NCBI RefSeq assembly: GCF_003086295.3
Contig: NC_092038.1
Span: 125,143,518-125,207,517 of the forward strand
From: Arachis hypogaea
Taxonomy: Eukaryota; Streptophyta; Magnoliopsida; Fabales; Fabaceae
Reading direction: 5' to 3'
DNA length: 64,000 nucleotides
Position numbers and translations under genes: made by a program. Under the pieces are notes generated by a model, which was given only the letters and a program-made list of their open reading frames with translations, searched no databases and was not told the origin of the DNA. Positions 22,578 to 35,722 of the stretch are shown here, one piece after another (position 1 is the first letter of the stretch; each line of letters begins with the position of its first letter).

Positions 22578-24494
22578 ATGTTCAAAGTTGTGTTGAGAGT
22601 TGAAAGAATGACGATGGAGAAGCCGTGGCTGGTAACAATGTTTGCAGCACTAGTTATGCTTCAAGCATTCGGCATCATCAGTGGATGTTTCTTGGAAGAG
22701 AAGGCAGCGCTTCTCGAGTTCAAGTCTACTTATTTCAATGCTTCTGTTCTGCCTTCCTGGGTGGAAGATGATCCAAATTGCTGTGGATAGGAGCGTGTCA
22801 CCTGTGATTCCACCTCGGATGCATCATCCATCTCGATCTTCATTGGGTACAAACAGATATGCAGACCATAACATAAATAGCCTCAACTGGTCCTTGTTCC
22901 AAACCTTCAAGGAACCCAGAACACTTGATTTGTCCAATAATTGTATTCATGGCTTCATTTGGAATGGAGGTAACACTCTCAATCACCATTGTAATTAGTT
23001 AGCAGTTCTTTCATTAACTGATACTTACTTGTGAAGCAAACTTCCTACAGATTACAGAACCAACTCAAGATTGAACAAGTTGGAGAAACTAGATCTTAGT
23101 AACAATTTTTTCATCAACCTGAGCATAATGGAGCCATTGAGCATTCTCACATCCCTCAGGAATTTAAATCTTGCTGGAAATAATATTAGTGGAACCTTCC
23201 CTACTTTTCTCAATTTAAAATCAAGTGTTTTTGGTTCGTTGTTGGTTATGAAATCAAACATTGATCAAATTCTTTTTCTTCAAGATTTCATGAGTCTAAC
23301 AGCATTAGAGACGTTAGATCTCTCTCACAATTCTGTCAACATCAGCATAATGGAATCCTTGAGTGCTCTTACATCCCTCAAGAATTTATTTCTTGCTGAA
23401 AATAAATTGGTTGGGCCGTTGCCAACTAAAGGTATGTATCTATGTGTAAGTGTACTTATTTTCTCTATGAAATTTTGATGGATTGCAACGTTTAATTTGT
23501 TCAGAATTATCACTTCTACGAAACTTGGAGCTGTTGGATTTGGGTAACAATGCACTTAGCAGCCCTTTGACAACTCATGGTGTGTGTACATGTCATGCCC
23601 TTTCGCTTATTGCCGGCATCAACATCTGTTTAAAGCTTTGCTGCAACTCTTTCACATGCCAAGGCTTTTCTGAAATTAAAGAAGCTGAAGATGCTCAACT
23701 TAGGAAGCAATGGATTTGACAAGGGAGTATTAAAAACTCCTTCATTGGTCTTCCAGCTCTCAAATCTTTGCACCTATCTGATAATCAAAATCTCAAAGGT
23801 AAGCAAGGTTTGACTAACACTTAACACATGATTCAACCTTGTATCCTCGTTCTTATGAGAGACCAAATTATTTACTACTCGTCCAACAGCTTACTAGTTC
23901 TATTGAGTATTACTAATAAATAATTTCTATCTTTGGGTTTCTTCAATAGTTTATTAAGTATTTATACTAGAGTGTGATGATATCTTTGTTAATTTTTCAG
24001 GTCTCAACGAATCTTTCTCAATTGAAGGTGAGCAAACATATCATTTTCTGAAAGTATCATGCATGTATTCATTTTGTAGCATGCTGCTGTAACTTATTCT
24101 TTCAAATAACAAGTTTGAGGGCTTATCCTCGTTAAGCTTGTTGGCCAACCATTCAAAGCTTAAGATATTAGAATTAGGAAAAATGGATACACAAATATTT
24201 CATGTAGAAACTGAAAATCCACCCTGGATCCCTTCGTTTCAGTTGTAATATTTAGATATATCCCATTGTCGAATAAACCTACCTACAAAAATTATTCCTA
24301 GCTGCCTTTTATATCAACATGGCTTAACTTTCATTGATATCTCACACAACAATTTAGTTGGTATGTTTCCTAATTGGTTGCTAGTGATAATCCAAAACTT
24401 GAATCTGTTTTGTTAAGTGGCAACTCTTTCGGTGGATCTTTCGAACTACCCTTTGATCTAAATCATCGCCTTGATCAACTAGATATGTAAGACC
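22578..24494 (+). pseudogene. LRR receptor-like protein (RLP), 5' part, broken
   Basis: The start encodes a signal peptide (MEKPWLVTMFAALVMLQAFG) and the LRR N-terminal cap (EEKAALLEFKSTYFN, DDPNCCG). The conserved Trp codon after NCCG is TAG (22788-22790), a nonsense change in a CCGWERV-type motif. LRR units follow in several frames: LEKLDLSNNFF, LTSLRNLNLAGNNISGTFP, LTALETLDLSHNSV and LELLDLGNNALSSP. Further pieces up to 24490 (ETENPPWIPSF, LTFIDISHNNLVGMFPNWL) are broken by stops and frameshifts. RLPs are surface immune or developmental receptors with no kinase domain. A copia element splits this copy at 24494/30196. Confidence 0.85.
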
Positions 24495-25290
24495 TGAAAG
24501 AGCCTAGCAGCGGAAACGACACAAATGTCCAACACAAAAACAATATGGAAGCACTCACAACACAATATGACAGCAACTATAACAAGTAAATATAGCAAGT
24601 AAAGCAATAACAAGAACACACCAAGATTTTAACGTGGAAAACCCCCTCAATGTGAGAGGTAAAAATCACGGGTCGTCCAGACCAATGAAATAGCTCCACT
24701 ATAATCAAATGAGGTACAAGAGAGTCTCAAACAAAGCACAAAAACGTGCTTATAACCAGCCAAAACATCAAAGCACCAAAGCTGACAAATAAGAAGAAAA
24801 GAAGATGAAATATACCCAAAAAAACAGAGCTATTGTCGAAGCCAATTTCTCCCTCTGCAGACCTCCAATTAAAATCTCAGTCCAAATTTCACGTCGATCC
24901 ACGGAGAAAGAATGAGAAACTGCCATTCAAAGATTGTTGCTCTGTGTAAAATCGGGAAACCTAATTTCTCTCTTGCAAAGTCAATTTCTCCCATTGAAAA
25001 TCTCCAATCAACATCTTCACCAACCAGAATGAAGAACAAGATGATAGAAACATGCAGTTTAAATTTCACGCCGATCCAACGGTGAACAACTGAGAAACTG
25101 TCATTTGAAGTTTACTGCTTTGGACAAAAACGGGAATTCTGTTTTTCCCTCTTCTCTCTCACTTGGTGGCTATACTCTCTACCTCTCAAAAGACCTAAAA
25201 AATCTGAATTAGGGTTGTGATACTAGGGTGCAAGAATACACCCCCAAAATGTTGGGTTTGGGCCTCACAAAGGAGAGAAAAAACCTAACA
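24495..25290 (-). repeat. 3' LTR of RLP copia element
   Basis: It runs from TGAAAGAGCC to CCTAACA. It is followed on the inner side by AATCTCTCCCTTCTCG, whose complement is the purine-rich tract that primes plus-strand synthesis. Confidence 0.9.
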
Positions 25291-25307
25291 AATCTCTCCC
25301 TTCTCGA

Positions 25308-28300
25308 CTAGGTGGAGGCCCTCGCCATTCCGGCGATCAAACAACATGTTTCAAATTTTTCTCTTGACAATACTTTTGTCATCATATCAGCACCATTGTC
25401 ATCAGTGTGAACTTTCTCAAGTTCCAACAACTTAGAATCTAACACATCTCGTATGCAGTGATACCTAACATCATTATGTTTAGATCTTGGATGAAAAGTA
25501 GAATTCTTGGCAAGATAAATAGCACTTTGGCTATCACACAATAACACATAACGGTCTTGCTTGAAACCAAGTGATGTAAGAAACTTCTTCATCCACAACA
25601 ACTCTTTACATGCTTCAATTGCTGTAATAAACTCTGCCTCTGTGGTAGAAAGTGCAACGCACTTTTATAGCCTTGACTGCCATGAAATAGCTCCCCTTGC
25701 AAACTTGACTAAATAACCTGAAGTAGACTTTCAAAAATCAATATCTCCTGCCATTTCTGCATCAGTAAAGCCAACTAGCAAAGGTTTCTCACCATCAAAA
25801 CTCAAACTCAAGTTAGTTGTACCTTTGAGATATCTCATAATCTATTTAACAGCATTCCAATGTTCTTTACCTGGATTAGAGAGAAAACGATTCACAGTAC
25901 CAACCGCATGAGCAATGTCTGGTCTAGTACACACCATAGCATACATCAAGCTTCCAACAGCTGAGGCATAAGAAATTTCATTTATTGCTTGTTTCTCCTC
26001 ATCAGTGATTGGACACTGCTTGATGCTCAACTTAAAATGAGGAGCAAAAGAACTAGCAACACATTTGGCATCATTCATGCCAAACCTTTGAAGCACCTTC
26101 TTTATATACTTCTCCTGTGACAAATAAAGCTTCTTGGAATCTCTATAATGAGTAATAGTCATGTCCAAAATCTGTTTGGCAGGACCCAAGTCCTTCATAG
26201 AAAAGAACTTGCTCAACTCTTTCTTCAACTCATTAATCCTCAAAGCATTCTTGCCCACAATAAAAATATCATCCACATAAAGCAAAAGAATGATAAAATC
26301 ATCATCAGAAATTTTTTGCACAAATACACAATGATCTGAAGTTGTCTTACGGTAACCATGCTTTCCCATAACAGATTCAAACTTCTTGTACCACTGTCTT
26401 GGAGCTTGCTTCAACCCATAAAGACTCTTCTTAAGCTTGCACACAAAATCTTCCTTTCCTTTAACAACAAAGCCCTCTGGTTGCTCCATGTAGATCTCCT
26501 TATCTAAATCACCATGAAGAAAAGCTGTCTTCACATCCATTTGCTCAATCTCCAAATCAAGAGACGCTGCTAGTCCAAGCACAGCACGAATGGATGACAT
26601 CCTCACAACAGGAGAAAAGATCTCCTCATAATCAACACCTTTTCTCTGGCTAAAACCTCTAACAACCAATCTAGCCTTATACCGAGGCTTAGAATTATGT
26701 TATTCATTCTTGATTCTGAATACCCATTTGTTCTTCAAAACTCGCATATCCTTCGGTAGCTTCACTTACTCATAGGTATCATTCTCAAGCAAAGACTTCA
26801 TTTCTTCTTGCATGGCTTCAAGCCATTGAGCTATGCTTTCATCCTCAACAGCCTTTCCAAAGCATTCAGGTTCTCCCCCATTAGTCAACAAAATAAACTC
26901 ATGTGGAGAATACCTTGACGAAGGCTTCCTCTCTCTTGTAGACCTTCTGAGTGCAATTGCAAGAATTTTCAAAGCTGGTTCTTCATCTTGATCATCATCA
27001 CCAACTTCATCAAGTATCGGATCAACTGTTCCATCTTCACATGCACTCATGCTCATTATTTTGAGCTTCAACTCTACCATCTTCTACCATAGGCATAGAG
27101 GGAGTAATATCCAAGTCAGAAAAATCATCACTAGACTGAACCATTGACTTCTCCGCATGATCAACATCCTTCAATGTTTGGTCTTCAACAAAGATAATAT
27201 CTATACTTCGAATCACCTTCTTGCTAACAGGATCATAAAACCTATAACCAAACTCATCCATGCCATAGCCAATAAAAATACACTACCTAGTCTTTACATC
27301 AAGCTTAGATCTCTCATCTTTGGAAATATGAACAAAAGCTTTACATCCAAAGACTCTTAAATGATCATAAGAAACATCTTTACCTAACCATACATTCTCT
27401 GGCACTTCAAATTGCAAGGGAACACATGGTGTCCGGTTCAAGACATGAACAACAGTGCTCAAAGCTTCACCCCAAAAGAATTTTGCCAATCCAGACTGTG
27501 ACAATAAGCACCTAACTCTTTCAACCAATGTTCTGTTCATCCTTTCAACCAAGCCATTCAATTGAGGAGTCTTCGGAGGAGTCTTCTGATGTCTTATACC
27601 ATGCTCTTTACAATAAGCATCAAATGGACCTGAGTACTCACCACCATTGTCAGTACGAAGGCATTTCAACTTCTTCCCAATTTTTCTTTCAACAGAAGCT
27701 TGAAATTGCTTGAACACATTCAAAACTTGATCTTTGGTCTTCAAAGTGTAAACCCATAATTTCCTAGAATAGTCATCAATAAAGGTTACAAAATAGATAG
27801 ACCCTCCAAGTGTTCTTGTCTTCATCGGTCCACATACATCAGAATGCACCAAGTCAAGTATCTCTGACTTCCTTGAAGGTGGATGGCTCTTAAAAAAAAA
27901 TCCTGTTTTGTTTTCCAGCAAAACAATGGTTGCACTTTTGCAAAGCAACCTTACAACTAGATAAAAAATTCCTCTTGGATAATATATTCATATCTTTCTC
28001 ACTCATATGACATAATCTCTTATGCCATAAATCAGTTTTATCAACAAACTCAGCGGTATTAACAACATCTTTCACAATCTTTGCTTGAGTTAAATAAAGA
28101 GTAGAGTGTCGTGTACCTCTAGCAACAACCATGGAACCCCTGGTGAGCTTCCAGCTATCACGAGAGAATGAGCTATCCAAGTCTTCATCATACAACTTAC
28201 CAACAGAAAGTAAGTTCAACCGAATATCTAGAACATGCTTCACACGCTTCAAAGTCAACTTGGTACCGTTGGAGGTTTCTAAGCAAACCTGTCCAACACC

Positions 28301-29310
28301 GGCACATTTTGCAACACCTTGATGAGCCATTTTCACATCACCAAAATCACCAGGAGTATAGGATGTAAACAAATCCCTCCTAGATGTAACATGAATAGAA
28401 GCACCACTATCAATCACCCAACTAGTGCTATTATCAACAAGGTTAACAGATTCAAACTCCTCAACAACAAGAAAATCATCATGAGTTACATTAACCTTGT
28501 CTTCCTTGCTACCATCATCTTTATTTGTGCTCTTGTCTTTACTTGCCTTGACTTTCTCTTTCTTTAGGTTCCAACAAAATTTCTTCACATGTCCCTTTTG
28601 ACCACAATGATGACACTCAATATTCTTATACTTTTCTCGAGACTTGCTTCTACTTTGATCTCTACCATTAGGACCTCGACTTTTGTTTCTCCCCCTAGAC
28701 TCAAAAACAAGAACATCTGAATGTGTAGTTGATGTACCTTGTGACTTTCTTCTCATCTCTTCATTCAAAACACTACTCTTGGCAAGATCCATAGAGATTA
28801 CACCATCAGGAGTAGAATTAGACAATGACATTTTGAAAATTTCCCACGAGTCTGGTAAGGAGCCAAGAAGTAACAATCCTTGAACCTCTTCATCAAACTT
28901 GATACCCATGAAAGATAACTGATTCATAATTTCTTGGAAATCATTCAAGTGATCTGTCATTGATGTCCCATCTATATATTTCAAAGCCAACAACTGCTTG
29001 ATCAAAAAATCTTGTTATTCCCAGTTTTTCGAGCATACAACTGTTCAAGCTTAATCCAAAGAGTCCAAGCATGTGTCTCTCCAATAATATGGTTCAACAC
29101 ATTATCGTCAACCCACTGCCTAATATATCCACAGACTTGTCTATGCAACAAAGTCCAATCATCATCAAATTTATCATTAGGCTTCTCTATACCAAAAACT
29201 GGTTGATGAAATTTTTTGACATAAAGCAAATCTTCCATCTTTGACTTCCACAAATCATAATTAGGACCATTAAGAGTGATCATCCTACTAGTATTAGTAT
29301 TAGCTTCCAT
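25308..29310 (-). pseudogene. Copia gag-pol of RLP element, degraded
   Basis: Read leftward from an ATG at 29310. Gag ([20 protein letters not shown]) breaks frame near 29002. A second frame continues with the zinc knuckle CHHCGQKGHVKKFC, the protease motif SWVIDSGASIHVT, and the Cys-His part of the integrase. The integrase core has HSDVCGPM, TDNGGEY and NGLVERMNRT in a further frame to 27283. Reverse transcriptase (26669-25842) has FLHGDLDKEIYM, SLYGLKQAPRQWY and the YVDD box. RNase H (25601-25308) has CDSQSAI and SKHNDVRYH. Stops and frame breaks separate these blocks, so no full polyprotein can be made. Confidence 0.9.
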
Positions 29311-29348
29311 TGTTCACAGAATCACAAGTCCAGAAAAATACCAACAAG

Positions 29349-29360
29349 CTCTGATACCAG
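29349..29360 (-). other. Primer-binding site of RLP copia element
   Basis: The minus strand reads TGGTATCAGAGC, complementary to initiator-Met tRNA, close to the inner edge of the 5' LTR at 29363. Confidence 0.85.
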
Positions 29361-29362
29361 TA

Positions 29363-30195
29363 TGAAAGAGCCTAGCAGCGGAAACGATACAAATGTCCAA
29401 CACAAGAACAATATGAAAGCACTCACAACACAATATGGCAGCAACTATAATAAGCAAATATAGCAAGTAAAGCAATAACAATAATACACCAAGATTTTAA
29501 CGTGGAAAACCCCCTCAATGTGAGAGGTAAAAATCACGGGTCGTCCAGACCAATGAAATAGTTCCACTATAATCAAATGAGGTACAAGAGAGTCTCAAAC
29601 AAAGCACAAAAACATGCATATAACCAGCCAAAACATCAAAGCACCAAAGCTCACAAATAAGAAGCAAGAAGATGAAATATACCCAAAAAAATAGAGCTAC
29701 TATCGAAGCCAATTTCTCCTTCTGCAGACCTCCAATTAAAATCTCCACCGTTCAGAATGAAGAACAAGATGTGAGAAATCTACAGTCCAAATTTCACATC
29801 GATCCAACGGTGAAAGAATGAGAAACTGTCGTTCAAAGATTGCTGCTCTGTGTAAAAACAGAAAACCTAATTTCTCTCTTGCAAAGTCAATTTCTCCCAC
29901 AGCAAATCTCCAATCAACATTTCCACCGACCAGAATGAAGAATAAGATGATAGAAACATGCAGTTTAAATTTTACGCCAATTCAACAGTGAACAACTGAG
30001 AAACTGCCATTTGAAATTTACTTCTTTGGACAAAAATAAAAATTCTATTTTTTCCTCTTTTCTCTCACTTAGTGGCTATACTCTCTACCTCTCAAAAGAC
30101 CTCAAAAATCTGAATTAAGGTTGTGACACTAAGGTGCAAGAATACACCCCCAAGATATTGGGCTTGGACCTCACAAAGAGAGAAAAAATCCAACA
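29363..30195 (-). repeat. 5' LTR of RLP copia element
   Basis: It runs from TGAAAGAGCC to TCCAACA and pairs with 24495-25290. It carries extra bases relative to its partner, mainly in the segment 29745-29800. Confidence 0.9.
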
Positions 30196-30891
30196 AGACC
30201 TATCAAGCAACCATATCCAAGGTGAACTCCCCAACAGCATTGCATTCATCCTCCCAAATTTAACATATTTTAATTTCTCAAGCAACTCGTTCAATGGTCA
30301 TATCCCTGCATCAATAGGAGAGATGTCAAACTTGCTAATTTGGACCTGACCTCCGACAATTTTTCAGGAGAAGTACCAATGCGAATTCTTCTCAGATGCA
30401 CCTCGTTATGGCCTCTCTGCTTATGAAATAACAACTTGCAGGGTCAAATATTTTCTACACCCATGACCAATAATCACTTACCCTTCCAAGTTGGATTGGC
30501 AAACTTGGGTTGTCCATCTTAAGTTTATCCGGGAACAACTTTGAAGCTGGAATGATAAAAGAACTGTGCCAGCTTGTTAACCTTGGTTATTTAGATTTAT
30601 CTCACAACAAGTAACAAAGGGAATCCGAATCTTTCGTGGATTAAAAGTAACAGAGGTAACACAACACCACCACCTCTTATACCTCCAGTTCCCTTGAATG
30701 GCATTGAGGAAAATGATTCTGCAATGGATTTCACTTCCTTCTGTTGGACTTTTTCTGTGTCCTATGTCATGGTCATAATAATTTTAGTGATGATACTTTG
30801 GATCAATCCTCACTGGAGGAGAGCTTGGTTTTATTTTGTGGAACATTGCCGCCTCAGATGTTTTGGTCAATTTCTTCAACTCAATTTCTAA
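30196..30891 (+). pseudogene. LRR receptor-like protein (RLP), 3' part, broken
   Basis: This continues the RLP after the copia insertion. It resumes with LSSNHIQGELPNSIAFILPN and FNFSSNSFNGHIPASIGEM, then has frame breaks. At 30694-30891 it encodes the acidic pre-membrane region, one membrane span (FSVSYVMVIIILVMILWI) and a short cytoplasmic tail beginning NPHWRRAWFYFVE, the standard RLP ending. If the insertion is removed in thought, the LRR frame around the junction already has a TAA (24488-24490), so the gene was probably dead or dying at insertion. Confidence 0.8.
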
Positions 30892-31256
30892 GTGTCAAAT
30901 AAATTACTCAAGAATCTTAGACATAATTACTTCTGTTATTTGTAAACTAAGATATATGATGGTTTGTATAATGTCATGAATAAAGTCTCGGTTAATTTAG
31001 TCAGTCTTACATCAGCTTTTATTATTTCACTGAATATTCTTTGTTAAGTTTTCATTCTTATCTGCTCAACTGTGCAAGTCAATTCAATTATGGTGGCTGT
31101 ATTCAGTATTGACACCTGTCAGACACAACCTATTGACCGAATAGTAGTAGAAAAAATACAAAACTGGAAGAAAGAGCTTATAGAGATGATATACATAACT
31201 TCATTTTCTCTTTTTGGTGTTAATCATCACTTTCTCTACTACTTCCCAAGTCTTCA
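30892..31256. other. Upstream region of dioxygenase gene
   Basis: No gene is seen. The stretch holds RLP 3' remnants and the likely promoter and leader of the dioxygenase. Confidence 0.5.
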
Positions 31257-32590
31257 ATGGCTTCAACCACTCCTGATGCTAACCAAAACCAAGAATCCAC
31301 CAAGAACAGCATCATATTCAGAAGCGTGAAAACACTAGCTGAATCACCTGAACTCACCTCAGTCCCATCCTCATACACATTTGCCACCAACCCAGATGAT
31401 GAATTAGTAACTGACCCTGATGATGATGATCCAATCCCTGTCATAGACTACTCCTTATTGTTCATTGGCACACCTGATCAGAGAGCCAAGACCATCCATG
31501 ACTTAGGCAGAGCTTGTGAGGAGTGGGGTTTCTTCATGGTGATCAATCACTCCGTGCCAAAGAGCCTCATGGAGAAAATGGTGGATCAAGTCTTTGCTTT
31601 CTTTAATCTTAAAGAGGAAGACAAGCAAGAGTATGCAGGTAACAAGAATGTGACGGATCCAATAAGGTATGGTACCAGCTTCAACGCTTCAATGGACAGA
31701 GTCAAGTTCTGGAGAGATTTCATTAAAATCATAGTGCACCCTGAATTTCACTCACCAGACAAACCACCTGCTTTCAGGTGAGCTTTTACCTCATTCTTTA
31801 CTTTTTCTTGTAAACTCTAAACACTCTGAAACATGTGTTGTATTATTGAAGGGACACGTGTGAAGAGTACTGCCGAAAAACCAGGGAACTGGGAAGAGAG
31901 CTACTCAAAGGAATATCAGAAAGCTTGGGATTGGAAGCAGATTACATAGATAGAACAATGAACCTTGATCATGGTTTGCAAATCATAGCAGCAAATCTTT
32001 ACTCACCTTGTCCTCAGCCAGATCTTGCAATGGGAATGCCCCCACATTCTGATCATGGCTTATTGAACCTCCTCATTCAGAATGGAGTTTGTGGCCTTCA
32101 AGTTCTTCACAACAAGAAGTGGATCAATGTTAGTTCTGCTCCAAATCGCTTCTTGGTCCTTGTGTCTGATCACCTTGAGGTACCAACACAACACAACCCT
32201 ACTTGTTTTGTATCTAAGAATAACAGACACATCAATAAGATTGGTATATCATCAAAATTAAACTCAAAAAAAGTTAACGTATCTGTTAATATCTTGATAT
32301 AATGCTAGTAATCTCTGAAGATTCTTTGTGTGTTGTTATAATAGATTTTGAGCAATGGAAAGTATAAAAGTGTGGTGCATCGAGCAGTGGTGAGCAACAA
32401 AGCCACGAGAATTTCGCTGGCAACAGTGATTGCACCATCCTTGGACACAGTGGTGGAGCCAGCTTCAGAGCTTACAGACAATCAAACCAATCCAGCAGCA
32501 TATGTTGGGATGAAACACAAAGATTATATGGAACTTCAGCGAACTAACCATCTTTATGGGAAGTCTGTGTTAAACCAAGTTAAAATCTAA
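31257..32590 (+). CDS. 2-oxoglutarate/Fe(II)-dependent dioxygenase, DOX19-like
   Basis: A cytosolic enzyme of the plant DOXC class that uses 2-oxoglutarate and O2 to oxidise small molecules; its substrate cannot be told from sequence. Exons: 31257-31777, 31852-32179 and 32345-32590, all GT-AG and in phase, giving 364 aa, a normal family length. The N-terminal DIOX_N domain contains IPVIDYSLL and CEEWGFFMVINHSVP. The iron ligands are H239 and D241 (PPHSDHG) and H295 (VVHRAV). The 2-oxoglutarate-binding RXS is R305-S307 (RISLA). The motifs LTSVPSSYTF and DPIRYGTSFNAS match proteins annotated as 2-oxoglutarate-dependent dioxygenase 19-like. All catalytic residues are present. It sits 0.4 kb after the RLP pseudogene, apparently unrelated. 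Confidence 0.92.
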
Positions 32591-33084
32591 ACTTTAATAA
32601 ATTACTACCTAAAAGTAAGTATTTTTGGCTCAAGTTAAAAGAATGTAAAATAGGCCATATAACATGAGCAAAAGCAAGTAGTATCACATCATACACTATG
32701 ATTTATGAGTTGTGTGTATTTCTATGATTTATGAATGTCATCTGCATGCTATAAATGCAACCTCAAATTGGAGCCACATTAGTTTAATGAACCAAACCAC
32801 ATTAATCTCGAATTGTTCCGTATAACGTGCAGTATCTTGAGGCAAAGTTGCACTTAACTTGCTCAGCAATCAATCATATGAAAACGTATTATCTTTTCTG
32901 CTCTGTTCTCGCCTTTTTCTGTGTACCAAAGCAGCTACTTTAAGATCTTAAGATCTACGCTTTTTTATGAAGAAGTCGTCAAAGACACCTTTCAGCTTCA
33001 TAAATTAAAACCGCTCATTAACTAATAAGATAGGATCCATTGTATTCTTCATCATTTCATAGGGATATTAGTGTTATTACCACC
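32591..33084. other. Spacer between dioxygenase and GT61 genes
   Basis: The dioxygenase 3' untranslated region and the GT61 promoter share this gap. Nothing else is recognised. Confidence 0.5.
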
Positions 33085-34650
33085 ATGGCTATTAGCAAAC
33101 CACGTTTAGATATATGCAGCAGTTCCCAAAAACATAATAATAGACATCGTTGGCTACAGTCTTATATTCTCTCCATCTTCATCCTCTTCACCATTATCAC
33201 CCTCTTCTTTCTCCTCCACACACCCTTCTACTCCCTTCAAACTCCACCACCACCATTATCATGGAGTGTAATGCACCAGTTGCAAAGTTATTCCATCTTC
33301 AACACCACTTCCTCCACAACCACCATCAAATCTATGGTCCACAAGCTTCGTACTTCAGTCACGTTTCTTCCACTCAAGGATCTTCGTTTCTCCAATGCAG
33401 CACTTGTAGGCCACACATGGTTCATGAGCTCCATGTATGATACTCACCAAGAAGGTGAAGTCCAATACCAAAAGTTCCCATCAGAATCATCACATGGTAG
33501 GGTTCTATGCCTGAAAGGACGTGACACCCATGATGGTTCCTGGAACTACTATGCTCTGGCATGGCCTGAAGCTTTGCCTTACAACACCACGTTCATGAAA
33601 GGTTTAACCTTTGTGTCATATAATCATTACAACTATGATAACTTGTGGCATGGTTTAACTGCTATGCTCCCATTTGTGGCTTGGCACAAGATGAATAATT
33701 GTTCAAGATTTCCATCAAGGTGGGTTTTGTATCATAGGGGTGAGTTAAGGGTCAACATGGGCCTATGGGTAGGGACCATGATGGAGGCTACATTTGATGG
33801 GACTCAAAAGATTGAAAGATTTGATGGGCCTGGGACTGGGCCTGTTTGTTTTGAGGAGGCTGTGGTTATGAGGCACAATGAGGGTGGCATGTCAAGGGAG
33901 AGGAGAATGGAGGTTTATGATTTGATGAGGTGTAAGGCTAGGATTTATTGTAACATGAGCAGCCTCAATGATAGAACAAGTGTTGAACTCAATGATATTG
34001 GAATGACATTGTTTTTGAGGACAGGACCAAGATCTTTTAAGAATGATTCTGTTGTGGCTGAAATCTTTAAGAAAGAGTGTGATAAGGTGGAAGGTTGCCG
34101 TTTTAGGATTGCTTATTCCAATAATCTTACCTTTTGTGAGCAGGTATATATGTAGTTTATTAATGTCAATAATGATAGATCTTCATCAGTACTTGATTAA
34201 GTATTTGTATGTATGATAATGCAGGTGAAATTGATGAGTATGACAGATATGTTGATATCCCCACATGGAGCTCAACTAACGAACATGTTCCTGATGGAAA
34301 GAAACAGCAGTGTGATGGAATTCTTCCCAAAAGGGTGGCTGAAACTAGCAGGTGTAGGGCAATACGTTTACCAGTGGATAGCAAGCTGGTCAGGGATGAA
34401 GCATGAGGGAAGTTGGAGGGACACCATTGGAGATCACTGTCCTTACCCTGAGCATGATTCAAGATGCATGCCTTTTTTCAAGAATGCTAGAATTGGATAT
34501 GATCACAAACATTTTGCACACTGGTCTAGACGTGTTTTGGCTGATATCAGAACAAGAAAGATTCATCAAGCTTCAATCATCAACACCACCATCTTACCAC
34601 CACCAACTACTACTTCTGTTCGTTCTTCTTGTTTACTAAATAAATACTAA
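33085..34650 (+). CDS. Glycosyltransferase family 61 protein, Golgi type II
   Basis: Two exons, 33085-34143 and 34225-34650, join in phase to give 494 aa. The N-terminus is cytosolic (about 1-25), then one signal-anchor span (about 26-45, SYILSIFILFTIITLFFLLH), then a luminal domain: the topology of Golgi glycosyltransferases. The domain matches the GT61 (DUF563) family: NYDNLWHGLTAMLPF, LFLRTGPRSF and, in exon 2, MLISPHGAQLTNMFLM, the region with the conserved SPHGA core. Several N-X-S/T sites lie in the luminal part. GT61 enzymes transfer xylose or arabinose to N-glycans or cell-wall xylan; which applies here is unknown. The frame upstream of 33085 has no ATG. Confidence 0.88.
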
Positions 34651-35265
34651 ATACTTCATCTATCACTCTATATATATGGTACTTTTTTTTAAGGGATGAT
34701 GCAAACAATTGCCTACAATTGCAATAGGATCCTGGCATCTACAAAGCTTTACAGATCCCACATTATTATGGCAGAGTTGAAATTAGCTCCAAATAAAGCA
34801 ACTACCTGCTTTTGAAACTTGTCATTACTACTGCACAAGTGCATAAATTAAAGCCGCCCAACTCACCACAATTTTATGGTTCTTGCAGAAATAGCTCAAC
34901 CTTTGGGACCACTACTCAACATCACATATTCCATTCCAACTCAGTAACCTATAGCTATAAGCCTTCACCCATCATTACTTTTACATAAAGATATTTTTAT
35001 ATAAAAATAATAATTAAAAATTATTGAATAATTTTATATACTTAACTAATTAAATTATTTAATATACTGCGTATTCACATTCCAATTATTATTTTTCACA
35101 TGACTTAAAATTTAAAAAAATTGTAGTAATTAAAAAAAAGATATCAGGAGCCATCAAAAATTATTGTTTTTAGTTATTATATAATCAATAACTCAATTTT
35201 TTAGTTTAGTAATGACAAAAATAATAAATCCTAATTGCTAACATTTTTCGTAAATTAAATTCTAG

Positions 35266-35266
<1 letters not shown>
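34651..35266. other. AT-rich spacer
   Basis: The GT61 3' flank and AT-rich DNA. No gene is seen. Confidence 0.5.

Positions 35267-35338
<72 letters not shown>
35267..35338 (+). repeat. (ATA/TAA)n microsatellite
   Basis: About 24 uninterrupted trinucleotide units, long enough to be a polymorphic marker. Confidence 0.95.
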
Positions 35339-35339
<1 letters not shown>

Positions 35340-35656
35340 GCTTTGATAGAATCTTTGAGAGTATACAAAAGCTAAATAATAGTAGCTAGTAAATGGATGA
35401 GGGAGCCAAATAATAAAACTTTACAGGTTGTAGAAAATGGATAATTGTTTGGGATGGGCCATGATGACCTACTCATACATGCATGCATGCATGTTTACCA
35501 TGATATTGTGCTTGGCACTTAATTGGCAGAGGCATGTGGGGAGAAGCCTTCACCTTCGACCCTACGTGCCACAACCCACACCACACTTGTAATTCCTTTT
35601 TCCTATAAAAATGCTAATACTATTTATCTTCATGATTGTTTGAAAGCAACCCAACC

Positions 35657-35658
<2 letters not shown>

Positions 35659-35716
<58 letters not shown>
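35659..35716 (+). repeat. (TA)n microsatellite, left half
   Basis: About 28 TA units. It abuts the left edge of the probable solo LTR at 35717. A second TA tract abuts the right edge, as if one microsatellite had been split by the insertion. Confidence 0.95.

Positions 35717-35722
<6 letters not shown>

Larger units (their letters stand above)
24495..30195 (-). mobile_element. Complete-ended Ty1/copia retrotransposon inside RLP
   Basis: The 5,701-bp element has two LTRs and the 5-bp target duplication AGACC (24490-24494 and 30196-30200). Both LTRs start TGAAAGAGCC and end in AACA. In minus orientation the order is 5' LTR, primer-binding site, gag, protease, integrase, RT, RNase H, purine tract and 3' LTR, which is the copia order. 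The LTRs differ by several substitutions per 100 bases and by indels (796 against 833 bp), so the insertion is not recent. The coding region is broken in several places. Confidence 0.95.
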
